A stretch of DNA of 64,000 bases from Azolla caroliniana (Eukaryota; Polypodiophyta), in contig JBHGNT010000014.1 of NCBI GenBank assembly GCA_043228905.1, positions 2,480,001 to 2,544,000 on the forward strand, given 5' to 3'. This document shows, piece after piece, positions 33,253-45,439 of the stretch. The translations under genes were made by a program, and so were the position numbers. How positions within the stretch are numbered: the stretch's first letter is position 1; the number at the start of each line of letters is the position of its first letter. Below the pieces are notes generated by a model. The model searched no databases. It saw nothing but the letters and a program-made list of their open reading frames with translations, and was not told where the DNA came from.

Positions 33253-34173
33253 ATGTCCAAGCCAATCATATTCCCCATTGCATCCTCAATAGTAGTGCTC
33301 TCCTTATGTCTATGGCTAGCCTTGCCAATGCTCGCCACCTAGGCATTAGTGGCTCCGGAGCTGCCCCCGGGCATCACCCTCTCGTTCCCGCCATTCTCCA
33401 CCAATAAGCTAGCTTGTGGGTTCGACAAATCGCTCGGCCTAACCCGCGACAAAGTGTGCATTCCCTCGTCGCCGCCCGGCCGGATCATCTTCTGCAATGA
33501 CGACGTAGTCATCTCGGCACGCTACCAATACAAAAAGAAGGTACAACTATGGAAGAAAGGGTCGCCGTACGCCGCATCCTTCTCGACCGTGTTCACAATT
33601 AACGTCAAACGGGATGCGGAGCGGAGCGTGAAACGCGTGTTCGGGGGCGGCATTGCGTTTGCGATTACCCCGACCATTGATGTAGGGGAGAGCGGACCCG
33701 AGAGCTTCGGTCTCTTCAAGATCGAGGATGCCACGGGGAAGCCCGCGAGCGGGACTCCCAATCCCAAGACATTGGCCGTGGAGATCGACACTTCGCGCGA
33801 TGAGGCCTATAGCTGGGACCCACAGATCCCACATGTCGGCTTGGACATCAATAGTGTGAACTCGGTGAAGAGCCGGTTCTTGTGGAATGGGACACGCTTT
33901 ATTAACCGGAAAGTTGCCGTGTTTATCGACTACGATGCGAGCCTACAAGAGATCTCGGTGCGCTTCCAGAACGTGTCAACCAATGGGAAACCCAATAAGA
34001 AGAAGTCGAAGCTTTTCTTGTCTTATTCAGGGCTGGATCTCGCATCCATTGTGGATGAACGATCATATGTCGGTTTCTCGTCGCGTATTCCGGTTACTAC
34101 CGACGGAGTTTATTTTCTCTATGACTGGAAGTTTAGCACTAAATGGGTCCTTAGGAAAGGGCTTCAAACCTAA
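33253..34173 (+). pseudogene. Legume-lectin-fold gene (lectin 3) with TAG at codon 30
   Basis: ATG 33253 opens a 307-codon frame. The first 29 codons (MSKPIIFPIASSIVVLSLCLWLALP...) form a clear signal peptide, then TAG at 33340-33342 stands where lectin 2 has GAG (TEAL). After it the lectin domain is intact: GSPYAASFSTVFTI, GGGIAFAITPT, ESFGLFKI, LAVEIDTSRDEAYSWDP, PHVGLDINS, YVGFSSRIPVTT. The stop falls at the expected signal-peptide cleavage zone. No in-frame ATG follows early, so an intracellular form is unlikely. Very similar to lectin 2, it shares the metal-site residues and the altered sugar-site residues. Confidence 0.8.
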
Positions 34174-34383
34174 ATTGTTCCTGTTATGTTAAAATGTTTC
34201 TCTCTCTCTCTTTGGACCAATATAAACATGTTTGTAATATAAACTTTTTTGCTTGAACTAACAGGGTCATGGGGCATTTTAAACATGTGTGGTGTGTACA
34301 TTCCTTGCTAATTCATCCAGTGGCATACCTATTCTCACATAGAATAGCCACAACTATGTGAGATTGTCTCTCTCATGAAATGG

Positions 34384-34387
<4 letters not shown>

Positions 34388-34416
<29 letters not shown>

Positions 34417-34417
34417 C

Positions 34418-34450
<33 letters not shown>

Positions 34451-34475
34451 ATGTACATATGCATGTACATTGGGT
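34388..34475. repeat. (ATGT)n / (GT)n microsatellite
   Basis: TATGTATGTATGT units pass into GTGTGTGTGTGT and back to ATGTGTATGT. The small frames here are repeat artefacts. Confidence 0.95.
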
Positions 34476-34505
34476 ACATGTATGTATGTTGCATCCACAT
34501 CTCAG

Positions 34506-34687
34506 GGATCCAGTTTGTATCGACAACAAGACATCGGTAACTGTTATGCTTAGCAACCTTTATGATGTCTTAAATTGCTCAATGTCATTGGTCAATGCCA
34601 GGTATGACGGCCAGAGCACTCATAAGATAGCAATTGTATTTGCAGATTCTCACCATAGAGATAGCCAAGTTAAGAATGGTGAAATTG
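34506..34687 (+). other. Candidate internal exon, unidentified
   Basis: A 182-base stretch lies between a plausible acceptor (TTGCATCCACATCTCAG) and a donor (GTAAGG). It is open in one frame and reads as protein-like: DPVCIDNKTSVTVMLSNLYD, then HKIAIVFADSHHRDSQVKNG. I do not recognise the family. No neighbouring exon in a compatible phase is visible, so it could be a lone remnant. Confidence 0.3.
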
Positions 34688-35697
34688 GTAAGGGACGCAT
34701 ACTTAAGTACCTTGCCTTTGCGATTTAAATGGATTTGGTCAAACCATTTTATGAATCAAATTCGGTCAATAGGATAAAGCCCAATGTACAAACCACTAGA
34801 GTAATTAACAAAGTTATAACCAAAAGAATTTGATCCTAGAAATACACTTACAATTTCATCAAGCTTGATCATGTCTCAATTGTGATGTGCCCACCTTTAT
34901 TACATATTTGAAAGCTCTTTGGAGATTTGAAATTGAGCCATGGGATTCAAGATGGCCATACTTTATATGCATTTGATGCATTCAGAGTCCACTGCCATGC
35001 CCTAATCACTCGGCTATAGAAGGAGTTTACTATTAATTCATCCTAAAAAAATGTTTATGGCTTCCGAAGAAATCTACGGTCAAGACCCATATGGATTTTG
35101 TTACTAATTTAAGCTCAAAAAACTATTTATGATTTCAGATGGAAAGCTAAAATCCTTTCAATGATTTCTAGTTTCAATGTCCAATTTTTTAGTTTAGAAA
35201 TAAATATAGACATTGAATCTCTAGGTCGTTTGTTCAACCTTTCAACATGGCAAGATCATGTCACCAAGTAAATCATTCAACCATTTCCTGGAATACATGG
35301 ACATTTGACTTATTTAAGCATGAGCCGTAGTTGAAAAGACACAAAATTGGTTGATTCAGTAACAAATCCTAACCTTAACATTGACATGAGCATAACAATA
35401 CATTTATCATTAATAAAAAGAGTGAATGAATGGACTATGTAACTGCTCAACTCTGATATCTAGGATTGACTAGGGGCATTTAGGATAAAGCATACACATA
35501 AGACAACAATTCGATTGTTATGAAGGCAAAAAACATTGAAAAACGAGTCCTTTTCTAGACAAGAGTCATAGTCTCTTTTGAGATAACCCATTTAATACAG
35601 TGATTTTTGTAGAGGACATATCAAACCAATCTGTCTGCAAGGGGAAGATTTTTTCCATTGGTAACATCTGATGGTTTTTCCTTGGAAACCTTGGATT

Positions 35698-35878
35698 TCA
35701 TGTGAGCCAATGGCAAAATGCCAAGTCAATGGAACCAATACAAATTCTTTTTCTCTTGTTTGGTCTTATAGGCGGCCATTTTGGCCTTTCAAAAGACGTT
35801 AATATATCTTTCTTTCTTCTTTCTACAATCTGCTCATCATCTATTGTTCCTTCATCCCCTTCTTTATGCCCTAAATAT
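35698..35878 (-). other. Candidate terminal exon, unidentified
   Basis: On the reverse strand a possible acceptor (GTTGCTGCCATTGCAG) is followed by an open frame. It reads GHKEGDEGTIDDEQIVERRK, then FERPKWPPIRPNKRKR and ends FCHWLT-TGA. The composition is protein-like, but the family is unknown to me and no partner exon is proven. Confidence 0.25.
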
Positions 35879-38499
35879 CTGCAATGGCAGCAACAACGTA
35901 TGATGTATGCCTGCAAATGTTACAAAAAGGAAAGAAGGTTAAGATTAAGAGGTTATGCATATACACACCACATGGTTCAGCCTAGTTTTGTATAGAAAAG
36001 ATTGAAGTCTTGTACAATGGAATCAATTTCTCACCTCCTAAGGATGGTCATGATCGACTTTTAAGAACCTTTCACAACGACCACTCAATTCTGCCTGTGG
36101 AGATCATCAAAGTCAGTTGTAGAATGGAAGAATGCAACTACGAAATTAAAACATGTTTTACCTTACGTGTGTTACCATCAAACTCTAAGCAATCATTCCC
36201 CAACTAAATTTTGTAGTCTTTTTTAGCAATGGTTCTTACACAGAAGGGCTATTTGCAAATATATGCAATACTTTTGGATGAATCAGATTTTCAATGAAGA
36301 TGAATCTTCTCACATCAGCTTTGATTTTGTGCTCATACTCTCCAACACAATTATATATAATATCACATTGTTTCTTACCTCCCTGCCACAAATTTCACCA
36401 GCATAGTGTGGACAGAACCCTTGATTTTAAATTTTTTGCTGCCAGTTTTAAATCAGAACCGAGACATTCAGCAGGATATGCAAAAAGAACATCCATCACA
36501 GCAATTCAATAATCCTCCATCCTTGCACAGCTGCAATATACAGAACATCAAAATTTAAAAACGGAAACTGATTCTAGACTCTGAAGCACTAGATCTAATG
36601 TTGCAATGGCAAAGTAGATATCAAGCAAACAACTTCTTGATCATAATAAACAGCAGCTCTCTACAAGATTTTTTCCAATAGTTCCTGCCAAAATTATGCA
36701 TACATACACCTGGCTTTGTTTTGAGCATTCATGCTGACAAACTCTTGGTTCCAATTCTTCTAAATCATTGAGGTTCTGACATTGAATCTGCACCACAGAT
36801 GCTTTTTAAGTTTTATATAACATAACAGAATTTATAGGCTACCCAAAAATACATCATTCATTTCTATATAGTTAATGTTCAATAGAATATCAATGGCTGC
36901 ACCTCTGTATCAATAGAATATAAGATTGTGCAAATCTAGCACATCTATCCTTCTCTTATTTCACATTATATCAGAGTAGACACATTAAGAGATGCCTTTT
37001 TCTGTCATTGATTTGATGCTGAAACGGGAGTGCAAAAAACTGTCAGAAAACAACAATTCATAGATGCTTAGCAAATATCTCATCTAGAAACTTGCAAAAG
37101 AGAACTATCACATCTGGAAGATGGAAATGGCTTTTCTACTGGACTTAATCGACCTTAAAGATAATGATTGACAGAACATTACCAAAGCCCATGAACACTG
37201 ACAGCGAATCATTTCAAGCATCAACGATTAAAGACAGACAAAAAGCCATAAATGGAGATCATAGCCAACATTAGCGATTGTCAAGACAGAGGGCGGTCAC
37301 AGAGATGCAAACACCACTCATCAAATGTGTGACACCTTGTCTTTTATCATAACTAGTAGACAGGCCATCACATGTTTATAGGAAAATAGAAATAATCAAT
37401 TAGCCAGGCGTATCTGGTTTATGAAGGATCTTCATGAGTTATAAATAGAGGATTAATGGAAGTGATTGAATCAACATATGTTTTAGTATGTGGTATCTTA
37501 TATAAGACAGTAAGGCTTTTTATTCAAGTTCAGAAACAATAGTGAAAAATTATCTGCAATATGCTTTTGACAGCAAGAACTCACCTGTGGATTCCAGTCG
37601 CTGTCAAAAGGACCTTCAATCCCCCCTTTCCATTATGAATATGCACGCGGTCATATACATTAGTGGAGTCAATCAATTAGGCCATCTGCAATTTGCCAGA
37701 CAGAAAAAAGGAATTTGTTATTGAGAACTGCTTGTTTCAAATTTTCTACTTCTCAAGATGTTAGCTAAAAAACCTTCCAAATTTCGCTTACAAGACAAAT
37801 TCTACATTCAACTAAAACTGTGTCCTCTACAGCTAAAGATTAAACCTTGATCTACTTCATTTAAAAAGTGGAAATCCCAAGAAGTTTGTTGAAAATAGTG
37901 CTACTGCATGTTACAGGATCTCCACTTTCCTGGTGATAACTAATCACATAAAAATGCATATCAAAAGAAAAAAAATGAAATAGCCCATGTGAAAAAGAAA
38001 AAATAAAACAGTAAGTGGAAAATTCTTAAAGAAATATATGAAGAGATTCATCCCCATGGCATTAAAACTTCCATACAGAGAACCGTTTTGGCTTTTGCCC
38101 TAATTAATGAGCCAGAATCCATTATGTAACAGGAAATGGCAACTTCGCTAGGAGTCTAAAGAATGAATAGACATGACAAAATTCCTGGGTAATGCAAACA
38201 TTCCAATACTTACTGATGCTTTTCAGAATTCTGAAGTTATGTCAAGAAGCTCAGTAGTTTCTATCATGATTGACTATCCTGTTAAACATGCTCTGTTACC
38301 AACCAAGAATATGAGCTAAAAACTTGCATTAAATTAAACTGAACTTGTATGCTTCATACTCTGATCATATTTGAAATAATACCCAAACAAATACTAGGTT
38401 GTCACGGAAGAAAAAAAAAATACAGAGATAGAAATCTTTCTAAACAAGCCTGAGTTTCCCATGCTCTCATGTCAATTCTAATCCAGTCTTAACAGACTG

Positions 38500-38620
38500 T
38501 CAGGAAGGAGTGACAGTAATCTCCTCTAGTCTATCCAAGCATTGTTCCACAATCCTGATCGCTTGTACCGATCCAACGAATTCAATGCTACAAAAAACAT
38601 GCTCCTGCAGTTTGATTCTC
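38500..38620 (-). other. Candidate terminal exon, unidentified
   Basis: On the reverse strand an acceptor (CTTGCATTCTTCTTACTGCAG) precedes a 40-codon open frame. It includes RIKLQEHVFCSIEFVGSVQA and ends EEITVTPS-TGA. The amphipathic end vaguely recalls C-termini of alpha-like RNA polymerase subunits; that is a guess. Confidence 0.25.
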
Positions 38621-39689
38621 CTGCAGTAAGAAGAATGCAAGGCGAAGAGCATTAAGGGTAGTGCTGATGTCCAAAATTCTCAAAAAAAGAGACAAAAAGC
38701 AAACCCTAAGCCATGACAAATTCAGCTTTCAAGAAGAATCATTTGGGGGAGCATTACATGCCATGGATTTGGTGTTTGCAGAAGAATCATTCACTGCTTT
38801 GGTTTGAGTCCCTAATAGACAGATATGAATCCTAAGAGTCCCTAACAGACAGATATGAATAGATTTGTAGCACACATAGGCCTTGTCCTAGTGCATCAGG
38901 AATCATGATCTCTCCCCATTATTTTCTACTATTGCAAGTGTGTGCCTTCGCTTTGGAGATTTCTCCATTTCGGATCGATCGATTTGATCGATGCTAGAGA
39001 CCTTCCGAACACAACGATTTCGGTAACGATTTAAACCCTTTTTTTTAGAGTGATTTTGTATCGGTAATGATTTGTGTCGGTTGGTCAGCCTTGATCGAAC
39101 AGAAGCCGTGGTGCTTAACGCTAATCAAGAATGGGTAATTTATGTAATCAAAACCATAATTCTTCGTGGGGAGAGGAGATGATGGCCGACACATGATCGT
39201 AAAAACTGACAAACATGCTCATCTTGAAGCTTCGGTGCCTACAAGTAGCCTCTAGGTAGCCTTAGCCATGAGAGTCTCCACCTCATTGATGTACAAGCAT
39301 AAGAATGTCCAACATATATTGATATGATCACCTTATGTTCTTGATGAGGGTTTGGTGCTAGTTATGTTATAGGGCCCGACACCCCCCAACAACTTTTGAT
39401 AGTTTGCCATACACTATAGTTGTGGCAAACAAGATTTGTACAAACACAATGACTTTTGTGTAGTTATTTGTTTTGCTCATTCATGTGTCTGTCTAGGTTG
39501 ATTGATTCTTTTGTAAGAAAAAGATTTTATATCACATGTCATTAATCATGGGAACTTTAGGCGCACACGGCAATGCTATGTGCAATCACCCCCTTGAGAG
39601 GCTTTAAAGTGACATGTGGTGCCACCATGTCTATGTATCACACCCAACACATAACACAACCTTCCAAATGTATTTACTTATCACACCCA

Positions 39690-39707
39690 ACACATAACAC
39701 AACACAT

Positions 39708-39742
<35 letters not shown>

Positions 39743-40096
39743 ACACAGAGAAGGTACACAGGAGAGATAGAGAAAGAGCAGAACAACTTAAATCTATTAT
39801 CAATAACTCTGTAAAATTCTCTGTAAATACAACGTGCTCAACAACACTATTTATACAAGTCCTAAGAGGACTGATAGAAGTACAATGTACTTCAATGCTC
39901 ACATGAGTGTCTGACACTAACTATGAGACATTAACTACCTAATAGTCTAGGCTGCTACTAGGCTTCCGATTACTGCTTGATCCGGCTAATCGGCTCCCCA
40001 GCTTACCGGCTCACCGATCCGACTCATCCTTCCAGATGTCGATCTGGCTCAGGCTTATTCAACCGATCCGGATCCGGTTGAGCTTGCCGCTCAATA
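39690..40096 (-). mobile_element. Copia LTR fragment, reverse orientation
   Basis: On the reverse strand it begins TATTGAGCGGCAAGCTCAAC (mutated TGTTGAG) at 40096, directly after a purine tract CTTGAGGGGGAG. It contains TTGTATAAATAG as TATA and a GA run at 39711-39738. Its arrangement matches the LTR at 1-387. The left end is not certain. Confidence 0.6.
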
Positions 40097-40662
40097 CTCC
40101 CCCTCAAGCTCAACTTGAGGTCGGATCGTACTGTCAGTCTCCATGGCACCCGGTCCTTCCACCCGGCTCCTTCTGTCGTCACTCTGCCTCGCTCACGCTC
40201 CTTGTCCAGCCCGGTCCCGTTTTCCACGACCCTTCTGATTCGCCGATTCCTTCGTGTTGGCGCCGACTTTCGCTGCCTTCTCGTCCTCTTGGCCTTGAAT
40301 TGATCCCGTTCTTCCGAATCTGTCTGTTGAATCGAATCAACTGTCTCCAATTCATTCCTGCTCTTGTTCGAATTGGTCGCTGCCGATTTGTCTTCCAGTT
40401 CCAAGCCCTTCACCACATCGGACCATGTTCGAGACTTGGCCTTCTTCATTCGGTTGGCTCTATCCTTCTTGACTCTGCCGACGTTGCCGCTTGTTCCAAC
40501 TTGTTCGGATGTGTCAACTTCCTTTGTCAACTCAGCTCCTTTATTCTTCTTGTCTCTCCCTTTGTCGGTTCTTCCCTCACTGGCGCAATCGGCAGCTTCT
40601 TTGTCTTTGCCCGTTCTGATGTCTTTGCTTATTCTCCCCCTGATGCTGAAAATGCAAGCCAA
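40097..40662 (-). other. 3' internal fragment of reverse copia with 212-codon frame
   Basis: A reverse-strand frame from 40662 (MACIFSIRGRIS) runs through the region and into the LTR. It is basic and Lys/Arg-rich, with no domain I recognise. Polypurine-tract-like sequences (CAGGGGGAG near 40630 and TTGAGGGGGAG at 40097-40108) lie at both ends, as in elements with repeated tracts upstream of the 3' LTR. It may be non-coding 3' internal sequence of the reverse element that happens to be open. Confidence 0.35.
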
Positions 40663-43600
40663 ATAGTCACAGAAAAATTGGACAAAAATAATTTCCCTAT
40701 GTGAAAATTCAGAATGACAAATTTCCTTATGGGAAAAGGATACTAGGATTACATTGAAGGAGACCTAGAAGAGGCTCCTGAGGTCCCTGAAAAAAATGCA
40801 ACTACTGCAGAGATTAAAACATTTCAAGAATGGAATCAAGGGGCAAGAAAGGTATTGCATTGGCTCTCACTTAGCATCTCAAATTTGATGCTTGGACACA
40901 TACATGATGCTATGCTTCCAAAAGAAGCCTGGGACAATTTAGTAAAACTGTTTGCAGTGAATACAAAGGCTAGAAAGCTTCAGTTGAAGACTGAGCTAAA
41001 TACCTTGGAAAAAGGTAAGATGTCAGTGAATGAGTATGCTCTAAAAATAAAGAGCATATGTGAATCACTTGCTTCTATCAATGTGAAGGTAGAAGATGAT
41101 GATAAGGTGGAAATATGCTTAAGAGGTTTAGGACCTCAATATAAAAGCTTCAAAACATCTATTCTCACAAGGGATAGCATCCCAAGTTTTCCAGATGTGG
41201 TTTCAATGCTTTTAGTAGAAGAAAGAAATCAAACGGATGATGTAAACAAAGGAAACTCTGAGACTGAGGGGAAAGCCCTCTACAATAGTGCTGGAAGAGG
41301 CCGAGGAAGAGGCCATGGAAGATTTGGTTCAGCTAGAACCAACAACAATAACAATCAAGGAAGACGACAACATGTTGTAAGTGGAAGAAACAACATCAAA
41401 GGCAGGGGGAGCAATCGAGGTATAGGTAAGCAAACTTATTTGAATGATGATGGTTGTTGGTATTGTGGAAAACCAGGCCATACACAAGCTGAATGTTATA
41501 AAAAGCAAAATGATGAAAAAAGAGGGAAGAGACAGCAAAATAATTATGCCTCAACTAGTGAAGACTGTGATAAAGATGGTGCATTTGTGATGCAACATGA
41601 AACAACAGCAGTGGCTGAATGTTCACAGAGATGCAATGAAGAGTTTATGTGGTATGTAGATTCTGGGGCATCTAATCATATGACAGGACATGCAAACTGG
41701 TTTGAATGTCTAAGAGAACCAGAGATTCTTGGTTATATACAAACAGGTGATAATACTACTCATCAAATAGAGCATGTTAGAGATATTCCATTGTGGGAAG
41801 AAAAAGGAAAAACAAAGTATATGCTGAATGTGATGCATGTTCCAAACCTTGCAAAAAATCTTATTTCTGTTGGACAGATAGCGGAGCAAGGAATGCAAGT
41901 GAAGTTTAAGCAAAGCAGATGCTTTATAGAGAAAAATGGAAAGCTCATTGCAAAAGGGAAACGACAAGGAAGAATGTTTGTTTTGGATGTGGATATGCCT
42001 AAAAAGATTACAACCATGTTTGCAGAAGGAATGAGTGTAATCTTAGATGTGGAAATGTGGCATAAAAGAATTGGTCACATAAGTATGCAAACATTGAAAA
42101 ATATGTTGAGGAAAAATGCGGTGGTTGGACCACCTAAGTTAAAAGATTGTGAGATGAGCAAATTATGTGAAGCATGCCAATATGGAAAGCAAAACAGGTT
42201 GCCTTTCCCTCATGAAAGACATGTAAGCAAAAATTTGTTGGATTTGGTACATACGGATGTATGGGGACCAACAAAAAATGCATCAATTAGTGGATGTAAG
42301 TTTTATGTAACATTTATTGATGATTGCTCAAGGAAAACATGGTTTACTTCATGAAAGAGAAAAGTGAAGTATTTGATTGCTTCCGTAAGTTTAAATGCAT
42401 GGTAGAAAAGCAGGCTGGAACTAGAATAAAATGTTTAAGATCTGATGGAGGAGGAGAGTACTTCTCAAATGAATTTTCTGATTTTCTATGAAATCAAGGA
42501 ATAAGGAGACAGTTTACATGTAGATATACTCCACAACAAAATGGAGTTGCTGAGAGAAAAAATAGAACTCTGGTGAACATAGCAAGAGCCATGATGATAG
42601 AAAAAAATATGCCATTGTATTATTGGGCAGAAGCTGTAAACACAGCAAATTATATTCTAAATAGATGTATAACATCTGCAATACATGAAGTAACTCCGGA
42701 AGAATGTTTCTATGGCAGGAAGCCTAGTTTAGAACACTTAAAAGTGTTTGGATGCCTTGCTTATGTTCATGTACCTCCTGAAGTGAGAAGTAAGCTTGAT
42801 CCAAAAGCTGAAAAATGTGTTTTTGTTGGATACTTAGAGGAGCAAAAAGGGTATAGATGCTATAACCCTTTGACAAAAAAGATTGCGGTAAGTCAGGATG
42901 TAATATTTGATGAGTTGGGCAGCTAGTACAACCCAAAATAGAATGTAGAAACTGATGAAGACTATGAAAATGAAGACAGAGAAAAATCTGAAAATGGAAG
43001 AGATTGCCATGGAAATGAAAGCAATGTTGGACAACAAAGTTCAACATCAATGGAATGTACTGGACCATCTGGAAGCTCAGGTAGTAAATCTGAATCTAAT
43101 GCATGGAGTGGAAAAAATGCAAGACATAAAAAATATGATGATAAAAAGGGAAAACAAAAAATGCCAGAATATGAAATGCTTGATGATGGGTCTAGAAACA
43201 TGGAAGATGTAGATTCAGATACATCATTGGATGATGAGCTTGGTATAGGAGCCCTGAAAATCTTTGGTATGAAAAAATCAATGAAGGATGCAAATTAGAA
43301 ACTGAGAAGATCAGATAGAGAGAAAAAGATTGTTGAAAGATTTGGTTATGACACATATATGGCTATGCATTATGCATACATGTCTAAAGTGGTACAAATC
43401 CCTGATCCAAATAGTTTTGATGAAGCAAAATCTGATAAGAAATGGTTGAATGCAATGCAAGAAGAAATAGATGCATTGGCTGAAAACAGAACATGGGATT
43501 TGGTGAAGTTACCGAAAGAAAAAAATGGTGTAGGTTGCAAATGGGTCTACAAGACAAAGCATTATTCCAATGGAAATGTTAGTGGACATAAAGCAAGACT

Positions 43601-44985
43601 TGTGGCAAAGGGATATGCCCAGATGCATGGAATTGATTATGATGAAACATTTGCACAGGTTGCAAAGATGGCAACAGAGAACCCTACTTGCTGTGAGTGC
43701 AACCAAAAGATGGGTTCTGCACCATATGGATGTAAAAAATGCTTTTTTACATAGTAACTTAGAAGAAGAAGTGTATATGTGTCAACCACCAGGTTTTGAA
43801 GATAAAAAGCATCCAAAATATGTATGCAAGCTGAAAAAGGCTCTTTATGGATTGAAACAAGCACCAAGGGCATGGCATAAAGAACTTTCAGAATCTCTGA
43901 AAAAATTTGCTTTCAAAATGTCAAAGGCTGATCAATCATTATATGTAAAGAGGATAAATGATTGCATTGTTGTTATCTTGATATATGTTGATGACTTAAT
44001 CATTGGAGGTGATTCCATGGATGAAATAAGCAAGCTGTAAAAAAATCTTGAAATGCAATTTCATATGAAGGATTTGGGAGAGCTGAGATACTTTCTTGGC
44101 ATTGAGATGATCAGATCTGAAAGTGGTATATATATGTTGCAAAAACAGTATGCAACAACTATGTTGAAGAAGTATGGTATGCTTGGATGCAAACCTATTG
44201 GTGTACCACTAGATAAGAATTGCAACTTGAGGGCTGATTTGGGAGCCAAAATAGAAGATGTAAACATGTACAGGTCTATGGTGGGCAACCTCATATATTT
44301 GACCATAACAAGACCTAATTTGAGTTATGTTGTTGGATTAGTCAGCCAGTTTATGCAACAACCAACAAATCCATATTTGGACTGCATAAGAAGAATTTTG
44401 AGGTATGTAAAAGCTACTCAAAATTATGGACTGTTTTACAAGGCTGATTTGGACATAAAGCTGGAAGGATATACAGATGTTGATTGGGCTGGAAGCCAAA
44501 CTGATAGAAGATCCACAAGTGGATATATGATTACATTGGGAAGTGTAGCCATTTCATGGAGTAACAAGAAATAAGCTATTGTTGCACTATCAAGTACTGA
44601 AGCTAAATATAGAGGAGCTGCAATAGCCACCTGTGAAGAGGTATGGATCAGAAGATTGCTTTTTGATTTAGGAGAGTATATAGATGGTGTAGTCACAATT
44701 TGGTGTGACAAGATGAGCAGCATTCAACTCACAAAAAATCCAGTGTTCCATGCAAGAACAAAGCACATTGAAGTGCATTATCACTTTGTTAGGGAAAAAG
44801 TGATTGATGGAGAAGTGGATTTGTTGTATGTAAGTACAAATCAACAAGTGGTTGATATTCTTATGAAGGGATTGAGCATGGAAAAACATACACAGTTTAG
44901 AGACATGATGGGAGTTATAACCATCTGCATGGTAGCTGAAAAGCATGAAGAAAAGAAGATTGAACATGATCCAAAGAAAGGATAA
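40650..44985 (+). pseudogene. C2 gag-pol, multiple stops and frameshifts
   Basis: Gag starts around EKLDKNNFPM with early TGA and TAG codons, then is open from 40855 to 42354. It has a UBN2 gag, zinc knuckle CWYCGKPGHTQAEC, protease WYVDSGASNHMTG, pre-integrase WHKRIGHISMQTL and integrase LVHTDVWGP. A lost base near 42343 shifts the frame to FMKEKSEVFDCF, SDGGGEYF and PQQNGVAERKNRT. RT follows with KARLVAKGYAQMHGIDYDETF, a break, DVKNAFLHSNLEEEVYM and LIYVDDLIIGG. RNase H has EGYTDVDWAGSQTDRRSTSG and ALSSTEAKYRGAA, ending at TAA 44983-44985. At least six interruptions make it non-functional. Confidence 0.85.
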
Positions 44986-45003
44986 CTTGAGCTTGAGGGG
45001 GAG

Positions 45004-45410
45004 TGTTGAGAAGCAAGCTCAACAAAGGTATGTGATGCTTATTGAGAAATAAGCTATAGTAGCTATTAGCTAATTAGCTACTAGTGGACATAAAGGTGAA
45101 ACAACTATTTAGCTACTGATAGTTAATTAGCTACATATATAAGTCACTTATGTACTTAGGTAAAAAGTAAGTGTAATAAGTAGAAGTAGAAGTGTAGAAG
45201 AGTGAGAGTAGTGCAAAGAGTTGTAAGAACAGAAAAACAGAAAACAGACGAGAGCGAGTTGAGCTTTGCGTGTAATGAAGTAGAATCTTTTGGACTGTGC
45301 AAAGGTAAGTCTCCTTCCCCTTCCCCTTCCCCTTTCTGTCTTGAGGACTAAACGATCCAATACATCACGATCTGCTGTGCACACAGAAGAGCCGAAGCGC
45401 CTTCGTAACA
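45004..45410 (+). repeat. 3' LTR of C2
   Basis: It begins TGTTGAGAAGCAAGCTCAAC right after the purine tract and ends near CTTCGTAACA. The right end is set by the TAACA terminus and the start of unrelated coding-like sequence. Confidence 0.6.
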
Positions 45411-45439
45411 AAAATGGCTTCACCACTAACTCATGCATA

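Larger units (their letters stand above)
34700..39680. other. No confident gene; intron-like or intergenic DNA
   Basis: The texture differs from the AT-rich lectin spacers: more mixed sequence without long frames or element ends, as in plant introns. Two reverse-strand exon candidates are listed separately. A 29-base direct repeat (GAGTCCCTAAYAGACAGATATGAAT) occurs near 38808-38862. Confidence 0.5.
40650..45410 (+). mobile_element. Ty1/copia retrotransposon C2, decayed, 5' end missing
   Basis: A forward copia internal region runs from gag to RNase H, followed by the purine tract GAGCTTGAGGGGGAG and an LTR (45004-45410). No matching 5' LTR or primer site lies to its left. Instead, a reverse copia fragment abuts near 40645. 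C2 is AT-rich and its proteins differ from C1/C3. The lineage is a plant copia group with TGTTGAGA LTR starts. Confidence 0.8.

Noticed and set aside
33349-34173. Lectin 3 as an intact 274-residue protein starting at 33349
   Set aside because: The codon at 33349 is GTG, not ATG, and it would lack the signal peptide that lies in frame just upstream of the TAG.
24716-34173. Lectin receptor kinases
   Set aside because: No transmembrane segment or kinase domain follows any of the three lectin frames.
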